Part shown: positions 15,601 to 25,479 of the stretch, piece after piece
Layout of the letters: each line of letters opens with the position of its first letter
Numbering within the stretch: position 1 is the stretch's first letter
From: an uncultured Bacteroidales bacterium
GTDB taxonomy: Bacteria > Bacteroidota > Bacteroidia > Bacteroidales > Bacteroidaceae
Assembly (NCBI GenBank): GCA_902801425.1
Contig: CADCIQ010000006.1
Span: forward strand, 1-55,741
Direction of reading: 5' to 3'
Length of the DNA: 55,741 nucleotides
Notes under the pieces: model-generated
What the model was told of the DNA's origin: nothing
What the model saw: only the letters and a program-made list of their open reading frames with translations
The model's database searches: none
Translations under genes and position numbers: made by a program

Positions 15601-18324
15601 TTATTCACATTCCAGAGCGCCCTGGGCGGCGGCGAGTCGTGCTATAGGTACACGGAATGGAGAGCAAGAAGCGTAATCCATACCGACCTTTGCACAGAAC
15701 TTAACAGATGAAGGTTCACCACCATGCTCACCACAAATACCTGTGCGGAGTCCCGGACGAGTCTTGCGACCATTATCCACCGCCATCTTGATGAGCTGAC
15801 CAACACCCTCTTGGTCAAGAACCTGGAATGGGTCAACCTTCAGAATCTTCTTCTCCATATATGCAGGGAGGAATGAAGCGATATCATCACGAGAATAACC
15901 GAAGGTCATCTGTGTGAGGTCGTTAGTACCGAATGAGAAGTACTCTGCCTCCTCGGCAATTAGTCCTGCTGTGAGGGCTGCACGAGGAATCTCAATCATT
16001 GTACCGATCTCGAAGTCGAGGGAAACGCCTTCTTCAGCAAATACAGCTTCTGCATTAGCCTTGATGATAGCCTTCTGCTGTTTCAGCTCGTTAACAGTAC
16101 CGATGAGCGGAACCATAATCTCAGGATGTGGGTCGTAGCCTTCCTTCTTCAACTGACAAGCAGCACCGAGGATAGCACGTGTCTGCATCGCTGTAATCTC
16201 AGGGAATGTGATGCCGAGACGACAGCCACGATGTCCGAGCATTGGATTGTTCTCTGCTAGAGAGTTTACACGCTTGCGAATTTCCTCTACGCTTACACCC
16301 ATCTCCTTTGCCATTGTCTCCTGACCTGCACCATCATGTGGCACGAACTCATGGAGAGGTGGATCAAGCAGACGGATATTAACGTGAAGACCGTCCATTG
16401 CCTTGAGGATTCCGTAGAAGTCTGCCTTCTGATAAGGCAAGAGCTTGGCAAGAGCCTTCTCACGACCTTCAACAGAATCAGCAAGAATCATCTCACGCAT
16501 AGCCACAATCTTCTGGTCATCGAAGAACATGTGCTCGGTACGAGTAAGACCGATACCCTTTGCACCAAATGCACGTGCCACCTGAGCATCGTGTGGGGTG
16601 TCGGCATTAGTACGAACCTCCATCTTTGTATATTTGTCGCAGAGATCCATAAGTTCCTTGAAGTCGCCTGAAAGCTCCGCAGCCTTTGTCTCGATCTGTC
16701 CGGCATAAACCTGACCTGTAGTACCATTGAGCGAGATATAATCGCCCTCCTTATATACTACGCCGTCGATTTCAACGGTCTTTGCCTTATAATCCACATT
16801 GATAGCACCTGCACCTGATACGCAGCACTTACCCATACCACGAGCCACAACAGCTGCGTGAGAGGTCATACCACCACGAGCGGTGAGGATACCCTCTGCG
16901 GAAGCCATACCTGCAAGGTCCTCTGGAGAAGTCTCGATACGTACCATGATAACCTGATGTCCGTCGTCGTGCCATTTCTCGGCATCATCTGCATGGAACA
17001 CAATCTGACCACAGGCAGCACCTGGAGAAGCAGGAAGTCCCTGTGTAATTACCTTTGCCTTAGAGAGAGCGAGTTTGTCGAATACAGGGTGAAGGAGCTC
17101 ATCAAGTTTCTGAGGCTCACAACGCAATATTGCGGTCTTCTCATCAATAAGACCTTCGTGCATGAGATCCATAGCAATCTTCACCATAGCGGTACCTGTA
17201 CGCTTACCATTACGTGTCTGAAGGAACCAGAGCTTCCCCTCCTGAACGGTGAACTCCATATCCTGCATATCGTGATAGTGGTGCTCAAGAGCATCCTGAA
17301 TTTGGTCGAGTTGCTTGTAGATTTCTGGCATAGCCTCCTCCATTGAAGGATACTTTGCAACACGCTCAGCCTCAGAGATTCCAGCACGCTCAGCCCAACG
17401 CTGAGAGCCAATCTTTGTAATCTGCTGTGGTGTGCGGATACCAGCCACAACATCCTCACCCTGTGCGTTTACGAGATATTCACCATTGAAGAGATTCTCA
17501 CCATTTCCTGCATCACGAGAGAAGCAAACACCAGTAGCAGATGTATCGCCCATGTTACCGAATACCATAGCCATTACTGATACGGCAGTACCCCACTCGT
17601 CAGGAATACCTTCCATCTTACGATAGAGGATAGCACGCTCGTTCATCCAAGAACGGAATACGGCACATATAGCACCCCAGAGCTGCGTGATTGGATCGTC
17701 AGGGAAGTCAGAGCCAGTCTGCTCCTTGATAGCAGCCTTGAAGAGCTTGACGAGTTTCTTTAGCGACTCAACAGAGAGATCCTTGTCCAGCTCCACTCCC
17801 TGCTCCTTCTTAACTTCCTCAATAATCTTCTCGAAAGGATCAATATCTTCTTTATTCTCAGGTTTCATGCCGAGAACAACGTCGCCATACATCTGTACGA
17901 AGCGGCGATATGAGTCATAAACGAAGTGTGGATTGTTTGTCTTCTTAGCCATACCATCGGCAACCTCATCATTAAGGCCGAGATTGAGGATAGTGTCCAT
18001 CATACCAGGCATAGAAGCACGTGCACCAGAGCGAACAGAAACAAGAAGAGGATTGCAGGCATCACCGAACTTGCAATTCATAAGGTTCTCAATGTGCTTA
18101 ACGGCAGCATTCACATCGTCATTGAGAAGCTCGACGATCTTGTCCTGCCCTACCTTATAATACTCATTGCATGTGTCAGTAGTGATAGTGAAACCTGGTG
18201 GAACAGGCACACCGATAAGGTTCATTTCTGCAAGGTTAGCACCCTTACCACCAAGTGCCTCACGCATTTGCGCATTACCTTCTGCCTTTCCGTTGCCGAA
18301 GGTGTAAACTCTTTTTTGTGTCAT
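15601..18324 (-). CDS. ppdK: Pyruvate, phosphate dikinase
   Basis: The 907-aa product interconverts pyruvate, ATP and phosphate with phosphoenolpyruvate, AMP and pyrophosphate in central metabolism. The N-terminal ATP-grasp part starts VYTFGNGKAEG and contains LGGKGANLAEM. The swivelling phosphohistidine domain has GGMTSHAAVVARGMG with H489. The C-terminal PEP/pyruvate barrel has GICGEHGGEP with C864. Length is normal for bacterial enzymes. It stands alone: a TACATTTG promoter lies about 110 bp upstream and a strong bidirectional terminator follows. Its 3' end shares a CCTGGGCGGCGGC word with the tail at about 6250-6280. Confidence 0.98.
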   Translation of the reverse strand: MTQKRVYTFGNGKAEGNAQMREALGGKGANLAEMNLIGVPVPPGFTITTDTCNEYYKVGQDKIVELLNDDVNAAVKHIENLMNCKFGDACNPLLVSVRSGARASMPGMMDTILNLGLNDEVADGMAKKTNNPHFVYDSYRRFVQMYGDVVLGMKPENKEDIDPFEKIIEEVKKEQGVELDKDLSVESLKKLVKLFKAAIKEQTGSDFPDDPITQLWGAICAVFRSWMNERAILYRKMEGIPDEWGTAVSVMAMVFGNMGDTSATGVCFSRDAGNGENLFNGEYLVNAQGEDVVAGIRTPQQITKIGSQRWAERAGISEAERVAKYPSMEEAMPEIYKQLDQIQDALEHHYHDMQDMEFTVQEGKLWFLQTRNGKRTGTAMVKIAMDLMHEGLIDEKTAILRCEPQKLDELLHPVFDKLALSKAKVITQGLPASPGAACGQIVFHADDAEKWHDDGHQVIMVRIETSPEDLAGMASAEGILTARGGMTSHAAVVARGMGKCCVSGAGAINVDYKAKTVEIDGVVYKEGDYISLNGTTGQVYAGQIETKAAELSGDFKELMDLCDKYTKMEVRTNADTPHDAQVARAFGAKGIGLTRTEHMFFDDQKIVAMREMILADSVEGREKALAKLLPYQKADFYGILKAMDGLHVNIRLLDPPLHEFVPHDGAGQETMAKEMGVSVEEIRKRVNSLAENNPMLGHRGCRLGITFPEITAMQTRAILGAACQLKKEGYDPHPEIMVPLIGTVNELKQQKAIIKANAEAVFAEEGVSLDFEIGTMIEIPRAALTAGLIAEEAEYFSFGTNDLTQMTFGYSRDDIASFLPAYMEKKILKVDPFQVLDQEGVGQLIKMAVDNGRKTRPGLRTGICGEHGGEPSSVKFCAKVGMDYASCSPFRVPIARLAAAQGALECE

Positions 18325-18432
18325 TTCTTTTAATGTAGTGTTTATAGTTTTAGGTTATTACTAATAATTGTCTGTTTTTCCTTCATTCGTCTTGAACCGA
18401 ATTATTTCCGGTCAATAAGTCATTAGGGATTG

Positions 18433-18440
18433 CAAATGTA
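18433..18440 (-). promoter_or_regulatory. -7 element of the ppdK promoter
   Basis: TACATTTG on the minus strand, about 110 bp before the ppdK start. With 18545-18552 it makes the intergenic region a divergent promoter region. Confidence 0.5.
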
Positions 18441-18544
18441 TGAAAATAAAAATTTATATGCAAATTTTTATTGTGTTTTTTCACTCATTTTGTCGCTTTA
18501 ATCACTTTTAATATTTTTTTTGCTCTTTATCAGAAAAAAATTAG

Positions 18545-18552
18545 TACCTTTG
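18545..18552 (+). promoter_or_regulatory. -7 element of the rlmD promoter
   Basis: TACCTTTGC lies 22 bp before the rlmD ATG, giving a short leader. Confidence 0.65.
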
Positions 18553-18574
18553 CACCAAATACGAATTTTTCAAA

Positions 18575-20008
18575 ATGACAAGAAAGAAGAAACCATTACC
18601 TATACTTGAAAATATAACAATTCAGGACATCGCCGCTGAAGGAAAATGCGTTGTACGCATTAACGACCTCGTGGTTTTTGTTCCTTTCTGCGTTCCCGGT
18701 GATGTGGTGGATTTGCAGATAAAGCGTAAGAAACACTCATACGCAGAGGCAGAGGTTATAAAGTTCCATAAGTTGAGTGATGTACGTGCCGTTCCGTTCT
18801 GCGAACATTTCGGTATATGTGGTGGATGTAAGTGGCAGAACCTGCCTTACGAAGCTCAGATTAAGGCTAAGCAGAAGCAGGTTAGCGACCAGCTACACAG
18901 AATTGGCAAGATTGAGTTGCCTGAATTCCGCCCTATTCTCGGTAGCGTGAAGACTCAGGAGTATCGTAACAAGCTCGACTACGGTTGCAGCAATAAGCAA
19001 TGGCTCACTCAGGAGCAGATGAAGGCTCAAATACCTTTCAGTCCCGCTATCGGTTTCCACATTACAGGTGCATTCGACAAGATTCTACCTGTGGAGAAAT
19101 GTTGGCTCATGGACGACCTGCACAACGACATTCGCAACTCTATACGCGACTACGCCCTTGAGAATGGAATTTCTTTCTTCGACCTCAGACAGCAGGTGGG
19201 ATTGCTTCGTGACATCATTATCCGATGCAGCAATAGCGGCGAATGGATGGTTATACTCCAAATGCACTTCGACCGCACTTCCGAGGAGGCTTTGAAGCAG
19301 AGCGAGGAGCAGACAATGTCTCTTCTACAGTTTGTGGCAGACAAGTTCCCACAGATCACCTCCCTACTCTGGCTCGACAATCAGAAATGCAATGACACCA
19401 TTGGCGATCAGGACATACATGTATTCAAGGGTAAGGATCACATGTTCCTGCTTATGGAGGATTTGAAATTCAAGGTCGGTCCTAAATCATTCTACCAAAC
19501 TAATACAGAACAAGCTTATCATCTTTATTCTGTTGCGCGTGAATTTGCGCAGCTTACAGGCGATGAGGTAGTTTATGACCTTTATACTGGTACAGGAACA
19601 ATAGCCAACTTCGTAGCTCGCAAGGCTAAGAAAGTGGTAGGTATTGAGTATGTGCCAGAAGCTATAGAGAATGCTAAGGTGAACTCTGAGATAAACGGCA
19701 TAGGCAACACCGATTTCTATGCAGGAGACATGAAGGATATCCTTACAGATGAATTCATTGCCCAGCATGGTCAGCCAGACATAATCATCACTGACCCTCC
19801 TCGCGCAGGTATGCATCAGGATGTAATTGACACAATCCTCAGAGCAAAGCCACAAAGGATTGTATATGTAAGTTGTAACCCTGCCACTCAGGCACGCGAC
19901 TTGCAGTTGCTCGACGTTGATTATAAGGTTGTAGAGGTACAGCCAGTTGATATGTTCCCACACACTCCACACGTTGAGAACGTTGTGCTGCTTGTAAGAA
20001 AAGCGTAA
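18575..20008 (+). CDS. rlmD: 23S rRNA (uracil-C5)-methyltransferase, RumA/RlmD type
   Basis: The 477-aa product is a TrmA/RumA-family SAM-dependent uracil-C5 methyltransferase. An N-terminal TRAM-like domain (about 12-65) precedes the iron-sulfur cysteines C76, C82 and C85 in CEHFGICGGCKWQ, with C176 as the likely fourth ligand. The SAM-binding motif is YDLYTGTGTIANF and the second motif is ITDPPRAGMH. The catalytic Cys is in YVSCNPATQARD near residue 434. The exact target uridine is inferred from the family; some organisms carry paralogues with other targets. The 72-aa His-rich gene follows after 43 bp on the same strand. Confidence 0.93.
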   Translation: MTRKKKPLPILENITIQDIAAEGKCVVRINDLVVFVPFCVPGDVVDLQIKRKKHSYAEAEVIKFHKLSDVRAVPFCEHFGICGGCKWQNLPYEAQIKAKQKQVSDQLHRIGKIELPEFRPILGSVKTQEYRNKLDYGCSNKQWLTQEQMKAQIPFSPAIGFHITGAFDKILPVEKCWLMDDLHNDIRNSIRDYALENGISFFDLRQQVGLLRDIIIRCSNSGEWMVILQMHFDRTSEEALKQSEEQTMSLLQFVADKFPQITSLLWLDNQKCNDTIGDQDIHVFKGKDHMFLLMEDLKFKVGPKSFYQTNTEQAYHLYSVAREFAQLTGDEVVYDLYTGTGTIANFVARKAKKVVGIEYVPEAIENAKVNSEINGIGNTDFYAGDMKDILTDEFIAQHGQPDIIITDPPRAGMHQDVIDTILRAKPQRIVYVSCNPATQARDLQLLDVDYKVVEVQPVDMFPHTPHVENVVLLVRKA

Positions 20009-20051
20009 AGTAGAAAAATATAAAGTAAAGAATACAAAAATTAAAAGAAAT

Positions 20052-20270
20052 ATGAGTACAACCAATAATGAAACCCACCATCACCATCATCATCACAGTC
20101 ATGGTGAACATCACCACCACAAGGATGATACCGGTATCTTCAGAAGAAGAATGTCTGACCACGTTAAGCGTATAAGACTTATCAGACGCATTGTATATAC
20201 TGTCACTATATCTATTGCAGTAATCGTATCACTCGCCGTGATATATGCCTACGTGATTGATAGAGGATAA
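20052..20270 (+). CDS. His-rich small membrane protein
   Basis: The 72-aa product starts with a run of seven His, then SHGEHHHH (12 His in residues 9-23), a basic linker (FRRRMSDHVKRIRLIRR) and one membrane span at about residues 47-68. By the positive-inside rule the His-rich part should be cytoplasmic. Such clusters bind Zn, Ni or other metals in many proteins, but a role here is inference. It follows rlmD by 43 bp and is probably co-transcribed. The run is genomic, not a cloning tag, since it sits inside an otherwise native operon. Confidence 0.8.
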   Translation: MSTTNNETHHHHHHHSHGEHHHHKDDTGIFRRRMSDHVKRIRLIRRIVYTVTISIAVIVSLAVIYAYVIDRG

Positions 20271-20285
20271 AGGATATTACCAAAT

Positions 20286-20340
20286 ACAAATTACGAATTA
20301 CCTATTTACATAAATGCAAATCTAGTAATTCGTAATTTGT
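20286..20340. terminator. Converging-gene hairpin ACAAATTACGAATTAC
   Basis: Positions 20286-20301 and 20325-20340 form a perfect 16-bp stem between convergent genes. The words AATTACGAATTAC and AATTCGTAATT recur at about 20766-20780 and 28466-28481, so it belongs to a dispersed AT-rich repeat family. Confidence 0.6.
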
Positions 20341-20347
20341 AATTATT

Positions 20348-20734
20348 TTATATATTTACCTTGAACAACACCTTCTTAGGTTCTTTTTCCGAGTGACATA
20401 CATACTCGAACCTAAATCCTGCCTCAATGAAATTCTTCAGTCCTGTTGACTCCCTCACCGACTGTGTCAGCATATCCGTTATCTTATCCCTATTTTCCTC
20501 AATAATCTCAGAGTCATCAAGCATATCACAAAACGAGAGATAATAGATATACACATTCCTTTTCTTATCAAAAACAACACTATCCGTCCTGCTATAATTT
20601 ATAACCGGAGTAGGACAGTATCGCTCTGTATATTCCTTTGCCTGTCGTGCCGCCTTATCCTCTAATGATTCCTGACAGGAAGAAAGGAAGATTGGGAAAA
20701 AAAAGCCCCCAAGAAGCCATTTACAATTTACCAT
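20348..20734 (-). CDS. Small lipoprotein, unknown function
   Basis: The 128-aa product has a signal peptide ending in a lipobox (FLSSC, Cys at residue 20), followed by a soluble domain of about 108 residues. No family was recognised. The first residues (MVNCKW) are encoded by the dispersed TTGTAAATGGTAAATTG-type repeat at the 5' edge, so the current start may have been created by that repeat. It lies 55 bp after the Crp-like gene on the same strand and may be co-transcribed with it. Confidence 0.75.
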   Translation of the reverse strand: MVNCKWLLGGFFFPIFLSSCQESLEDKAARQAKEYTERYCPTPVINYSRTDSVVFDKKRNVYIYYLSFCDMLDDSEIIEENRDKITDMLTQSVRESTGLKNFIEAGFRFEYVCHSEKEPKKVLFKVNI

Positions 20735-20789
20735 TTACAATGTACAATTTAAGTAACTAAGTAATTAGTAATTCGTAATTAACAACTCC

Positions 20790-21386
20790 TTAGTCAATAA
20801 GCGTTGATGACCTCACACGGCTCAATGTCTCTGGAGTCATCTGCAAGAATGACGCAATATACACCAGAGGAGCGCGAAGCACCACCTGTGGAGCAGACTT
20901 ACAGATACGACGGTATCTGTTCTGGGCACTCTCGAAACGAACCATATCAGAGTGCTTCTGGCTCTTGATGAGACTCTCCTCAAGAATCTTACGATATAGA
21001 ATCTGGATATTCTGATTATGAAGCGCAACTTCCTCAAGTCTCTTTCTCGGAATGGCATACACATACGTTGGCTCAAGTGCCTCGCACATAAGCTTTGTAG
21101 GTGTCTCTGTGAAAAGACTCTCAATGCAGAAGAACATATCGCCATCAACTGCGAGGTTCTCCGTTACCTCCTTATCATTCTTATAGTAATACTGGCGCAC
21201 GAGACCTTTGTGGAGATAGAAGAAGTTAAGACACACTTCGTCCTCCGCCAGAATCATCTCGCCCTTGGAGAATTTCAGCGGAACAAGGATGCTCTCGAGG
21301 GCATCAAGTTCCTCGTGAGTCATCGTACTATATCGTCGTGCCAGCTCTCGAGCTATGTCACGAATAGGGATGTTAAGGTCTTTCAT
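20790..21386 (-). CDS. Crp/Fnr-family transcriptional regulator
   Basis: The 198-aa product has a cyclic-nucleotide-binding-like beta roll (about residues 25-110, including GEMILAEDEVCLNFFYLHKG and FFCIESLF) and a C-terminal helix-turn-helix region (about 155-198) with IASFLQMTPETLSRVRSS, the recognition helix of this family. It lacks the usual cysteine cluster of Fnr and the full cAMP-binding arginine-serine signature, so the ligand is unknown. Bacteroidetes have many such sensors. The gene follows lepA by 42 bp in the same direction. Confidence 0.92.
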   Translation of the reverse strand: MKDLNIPIRDIARELARRYSTMTHEELDALESILVPLKFSKGEMILAEDEVCLNFFYLHKGLVRQYYYKNDKEVTENLAVDGDMFFCIESLFTETPTKLMCEALEPTYVYAIPRKRLEEVALHNQNIQILYRKILEESLIKSQKHSDMVRFESAQNRYRRICKSAPQVVLRAPLVYIASFLQMTPETLSRVRSSTLID

Positions 21387-21428
21387 TAGATTTGTGGTTG
21401 AGGATCTTATTTTGTTAACATTTATTTA

Positions 21429-23210
21429 TTAGTCAAGTTTCAATACTGCAAGGAATGCCTTCTGAGGTACTTCCACGTTGCCTATCTGCTTCATACGCTT
21501 CTTTCCCTTCTTCTGTTTCTCAAGCAACTTACGCTTACGGCTGACGTCACCTCCGTAACATTTCGCAGTAACGTCCTTACGAACGCACTTGATAGTTTCA
21601 CGGGCAACAATCTTTCCACCGATTGCAGCCTGAATAGCAATATCAAACTGCTGACGCGGAATCAGCTCCTTCAGCTTTTCACACATACGACGACCGAACG
21701 TAACGGCATTGTCGTAGTGAGTAAGCGTAGAGAGCGCATCCACAGGCTCACCATTGAGCAGAATGTCAAGCTTAGCCAGACGGGAGAGTCGGAAACAATC
21801 CACGTGATAGTCGAACGAAGCATAACCCTTCGAAATGGATTTCAGCTTGTCGTAGAAGTCGATGACAATCTCACCGAGAGGAATCATGAAATGCAGTTCT
21901 ACACGATTGCCACTAACGTATTCCTGATTAACGAGTTCGCCTCGCTTGTCGAGACAGAGCTTCATTATCGGACCTATGTAGTTGGCATCTGTAATGATGG
22001 TAGCCTTGATGTAAGGCTCCTCAATATGGTCGATAAACGTCGGATCTGGCAATCCAGATGGGTTGTGGACTTCCTTCGCCCCACCCTGTTTGTCATACAC
22101 CATGTATGATACATTAGGCACGGTGGTGATTACGTCCATATCAAACTCACGGTCAAGACGTTCCTGAACAATTTCCATATGGAGCAAGCCGAGGAATCCG
22201 CAACGGAATCCGAAGCCGAGTGCAACCGAAGACTCAGGCATGAACGTGAGCGACGCATCATTGAGCTGAAGTTTCTCAAGCGATGCACGAAGGTTCTCAT
22301 AGTCGGCAGGATCAATAGGATAGACACCGGCAAACACCATCGGCTTCACTTCCTGGAAGCCCGCAATAGCCTTGTCGCAAGGAGCATCCACATGAGTGAT
22401 AGTATCACCCACCTTCACTTCCTTTGCATCCTTTATGCCAGAAATGATGTACCCCACCTCACCGGTAGTCATCTCATTACGAGGCATCATATCCATTTTC
22501 AGCACACCGATTTCATCAGCGTCATATTCCATTCCGGTGTTGAAGAACTTCACCTTGTCACCTTTCTTAATAGAACCATTCAGAATCTTATAGTAAGCAA
22601 TGATTCCACGGAAGGAATTGAAAACAGAGTCGAAGATAAGCGCCTGAAGAGGTGCTTCCGGATCGCCAACAGGATGAGGGATGCGGTCAACGACGGCATC
22701 AAGTATCTCCTGTACGCCCTCACCAGTCCTACCGCTGGCACGGAGAATATCAGAACGGTCACAACCGATGAGCTCGATGATTTCATCCTCAACCTCATCA
22801 GGCATTGCAGCCGGCATGTCAATCTTATTTATTACAGGTATAATCTCCAGATCGTGGTCTATTGCCATATAGAGATTGGAGATTGTCTGTGCTTGTACAC
22901 CTTGCGTAGCGTCAACCACGAGCAAAGCGCCCTCACAAGCGGCAATGCTTCGGCTGACCTCGTATGAGAAGTCCACGTGTCCCGGAGTGTCGATTAGGTT
23001 CAGAATATACTTCTGACCGTCACGCTCATACTCCATCTGTATGGCGTGACTCTTAATCGTTATACCTCTCTCCTTCTCGAGATCCATATCGTCAAGCATC
23101 TGCCCCTCTGTAATCTGGATGGTATTTGTATATTCCAGAAGACGATCGGCTATGGTACTTTTTCCGTGGTCGATGTGAGCTATGATGCAAAAATTACGTA
23201 TATTGTTCAT
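21429..23210 (-). CDS. lepA: Elongation factor 4 (LepA)
   Basis: The 593-aa product is the ribosomal back-translocase-type GTPase. G1 is AHIDHGKST (11-19), G3 is DTPGH (74-78) and G4 is NKID (128-131). The LepA-specific C terminus shows [17 protein letters not shown]-type basic sequence near residue 570, and the protein ends AFLAVLKLD. Length is standard. A TAACTTTG promoter lies about 60 bp upstream. The Crp-like gene follows at 42 bp. Confidence 0.98.
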   Translation of the reverse strand: MNNIRNFCIIAHIDHGKSTIADRLLEYTNTIQITEGQMLDDMDLEKERGITIKSHAIQMEYERDGQKYILNLIDTPGHVDFSYEVSRSIAACEGALLVVDATQGVQAQTISNLYMAIDHDLEIIPVINKIDMPAAMPDEVEDEIIELIGCDRSDILRASGRTGEGVQEILDAVVDRIPHPVGDPEAPLQALIFDSVFNSFRGIIAYYKILNGSIKKGDKVKFFNTGMEYDADEIGVLKMDMMPRNEMTTGEVGYIISGIKDAKEVKVGDTITHVDAPCDKAIAGFQEVKPMVFAGVYPIDPADYENLRASLEKLQLNDASLTFMPESSVALGFGFRCGFLGLLHMEIVQERLDREFDMDVITTVPNVSYMVYDKQGGAKEVHNPSGLPDPTFIDHIEEPYIKATIITDANYIGPIMKLCLDKRGELVNQEYVSGNRVELHFMIPLGEIVIDFYDKLKSISKGYASFDYHVDCFRLSRLAKLDILLNGEPVDALSTLTHYDNAVTFGRRMCEKLKELIPRQQFDIAIQAAIGGKIVARETIKCVRKDVTAKCYGGDVSRKRKLLEKQKKGKKRMKQIGNVEVPQKAFLAVLKLD

Positions 23211-23267
23211 TCTTGAGTGGACAAAGTTTTTTCAAAATGGGCATAAAAATACCCACATAATGCGATA

Positions 23268-23275
23268 CAAAGTTA
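23268..23275 (-). promoter_or_regulatory. -7 element of the lepA promoter
   Basis: TAACTTTG on the minus strand, 58 bp before the lepA start codon. Confidence 0.6.
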
Positions 23276-23343
23276 ATATTATTTCCGAACATTTTCGAAG
23301 ATAATACGTTTTTTTAAGATTTTTTTACGAAAAGAAAAGATTC

Positions 23344-25287
23344 CTACTGCAACCACAACGCTGAAGAAGCATCGCTTGGCATACGCCAGTCGCCACGTGG
23401 AGACAGGCTCACGCTACCCACCTTAGGACCGTCGGGCAAGCAAGAACGCTTGAATTGCTGATTGAAGAAACGACGCAGGAAAGTCTTGAGCCACTTCTCT
23501 ATCGTTGCATCATCAAACACGTATTCACCGCCCGGTGCGAAAGCCTTGCGGGCAAGCATGAATATCTTATCTGGTCGGAATCCGAGACGAAGCACATAAT
23601 AAAGGAAGAAGTCGTGAAGAATGTATGGACCTACGAGGTCTTCCGTCTTCTGCTTGATGTTTCCGTTCTCATCCGCAGGGATAAGCTCTGGAGAAATCGG
23701 AGTGTCAATGATGTCCACAAGCACCACACGACAAGCCTCTTCCACCTCATTATCAGCAACATAATGCACAAGATACTTGATGAGTGTCTTAGGAATTGAC
23801 ACATTCACACCATACATTGACATATGATCACCATTGTATGTTGCCCAACCGAGAGCCAGCTCTGAAAGGTCGCCCGTACCAATCACCATACCATTGAGCT
23901 TGTTGCTGAGATCCATGAGAATCTGAGTACGCTCACGCGCCTGACCGTTCTCGTAAGTCACATCATGCACGTTTATATCGTGCTCTATGTCCTTGAAATG
24001 CTGTATGCAAGCGTCCTTGATGCTTATTTCCTTTATGGTAATGCCCAGATGCTGCATAAGCGAAATGGCATTGTTATATGTGCGGTCAGTTGTTCCGAAG
24101 CCCGGCATTGTGACTCCCACGATTCCCTTACGAGAATACTTCAGCTTGTCAAACGTCTTTACACAAACGAGCAGTGCAAGCGTAGAGTCAAGTCCACCGC
24201 TTATGCCAACAACCACAGTCTTGCAGTTGGTGTGAACGAGTCGCTTGGCGAGTCCTGCCACCTGAATATTGAAAATCTCCTCACAGGAAGCCTTCATGTC
24301 GTTCGTTGTAGGGATGAACGGTGTTGGGTTAACCTCACGCTCAAGAACGAAGTCGTGTGGCTCTACCGAATGACAATCAACAAAGCGCACCTGTGGCAGC
24401 GTGTGACTCAAAGAAGTAGGACGCTGGGCATTGATGAAGGTTGTATTGTTACGACGCTCTGCACGCATCTTCTCGTAGTCAATCTGAGAGATTACAAGCT
24501 GTGGCTCGAATGAGAAACGCTCACTCTCAGCAATACACTTGCCATTCTCATAGATGAGCGCATTACCGCCATAAACCACATCCTGAGTTGATTCCCCGAA
24601 ACCGCTACTGCTATAAATGTAGCCGCTCATGGTTCGGGCGCTCTGCTGAGAGAGCAACGAGCAAAGGTAGTTGTGCTTGCCGATCAGTTCATCGGATGCA
24701 GAGAGATTACAGATAACATCCGCACCTGAGAGCGCAAGGCGTGTGCTTGGTGGCTCTGGAGCCCACACATCCTCACAAAGTTCAACTCCGAAGGTTGCAC
24801 CTGTATAAGTGCGGAAAATCGTTGGCTGCGAACTTATATGAATAGTGCTTCCGGCAAAGCGCACATCCGTAGGATTCAGATCCTGGGAAGAAGCAAACCA
24901 ACGCTTCTCGTAGAACTCAGAATAGTTTGGCAAGTAGGTCTTAGGAATGAGTCCGAGGAGATTACCTTTCTGAATAACGGCTGCACAGTTGAGCAGTATG
25001 TTGCCAGCCATAACAGGCAATCCCACAATGGCGATGATGTCAAGCTGACGTGTGAAGTCGAGCAACATCATAACTGCCTGTTCAGCAGCATCAATGAGAA
25101 TTTGCTGACGGAAGAGATCCTGACAAGTATAACCCGTGAGTGAAAGCTCAGGGAACACTATAATCTCAACGCCCTTACCTTCCGCCTGTGCTATCATCAG
25201 TTCTGCCTGCTGAAGGTTATAGTTCACGTCACCCACCTTAACACTTGGAATGGCGGATGCCACTTTTATGTATCCGAAGTTATTCAT
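23344..25287 (-). CDS. nadE: Glutamine-dependent NAD+ synthetase
   Basis: The 647-aa two-domain enzyme makes NAD+ from deamido-NAD+, ATP and glutamine. The N-terminal nitrilase-type glutaminase domain has E47 (FPELSLTGY), K116 (IPKTYLPNY) and C171 (GVELCEDVW). The C-terminal synthetase has the PP-loop SGGLDS at residues 363-368 and a GTGDLSELALGW block. Length suits the long, glutamine-using NadE form. The gap to the upstream Smr-type gene is filled by an inverted-repeat element whose end lies less than 10 bp from the ATG. Confidence 0.97.
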   Translation of the reverse strand: MNNFGYIKVASAIPSVKVGDVNYNLQQAELMIAQAEGKGVEIIVFPELSLTGYTCQDLFRQQILIDAAEQAVMMLLDFTRQLDIIAIVGLPVMAGNILLNCAAVIQKGNLLGLIPKTYLPNYSEFYEKRWFASSQDLNPTDVRFAGSTIHISSQPTIFRTYTGATFGVELCEDVWAPEPPSTRLALSGADVICNLSASDELIGKHNYLCSLLSQQSARTMSGYIYSSSGFGESTQDVVYGGNALIYENGKCIAESERFSFEPQLVISQIDYEKMRAERRNNTTFINAQRPTSLSHTLPQVRFVDCHSVEPHDFVLEREVNPTPFIPTTNDMKASCEEIFNIQVAGLAKRLVHTNCKTVVVGISGGLDSTLALLVCVKTFDKLKYSRKGIVGVTMPGFGTTDRTYNNAISLMQHLGITIKEISIKDACIQHFKDIEHDINVHDVTYENGQARERTQILMDLSNKLNGMVIGTGDLSELALGWATYNGDHMSMYGVNVSIPKTLIKYLVHYVADNEVEEACRVVLVDIIDTPISPELIPADENGNIKQKTEDLVGPYILHDFFLYYVLRLGFRPDKIFMLARKAFAPGGEYVFDDATIEKWLKTFLRRFFNQQFKRSCLPDGPKVGSVSLSPRGDWRMPSDASSALWLQ

Positions 25288-25296
25288 AAGGAAAAC

Positions 25297-25469
25297 AGCC
25301 CCTCACCCGCCCTTCGGGCATCCTCTCCCCAAGGGGCGAGGTAAAAGTTACCTTTTATCGCTATGGAGCTCAGTTATTTATATTTAATTGTTAATTAAAT
25401 TTGAGGTTTCAATACTAACTTCCCCCTCGTCCCCTGGGGAGAGGGTGCCCGCAGGGCGGGTGAGGGGCC
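25297..25469. repeat. Intergenic inverted-repeat element, family A copy 1
   Basis: Arms CCCCTCACCCGCCCTTCGGG... and the matching ...GCAGGGCGGGTGAGGGG, each about 45 bp, flank a spacer with AAGTTACCTTTT at one end and GAGGTTTCAATACTAACTTCC at the other. It fills the whole nadE-Smr gap. Confidence 0.85.
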
Positions 25470-25479
25470 GTCACTTACC

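Noticed and set aside
20052-20270. Poly-His frame as a cloning-tag contaminant
   Set aside because: The run is interrupted (HSHGEHHHH), continues into a native membrane segment and lies in a native operon.
22179-22967. 262-codon frame opposite lepA
   Set aside because: Antisense shadow of a conserved core gene.
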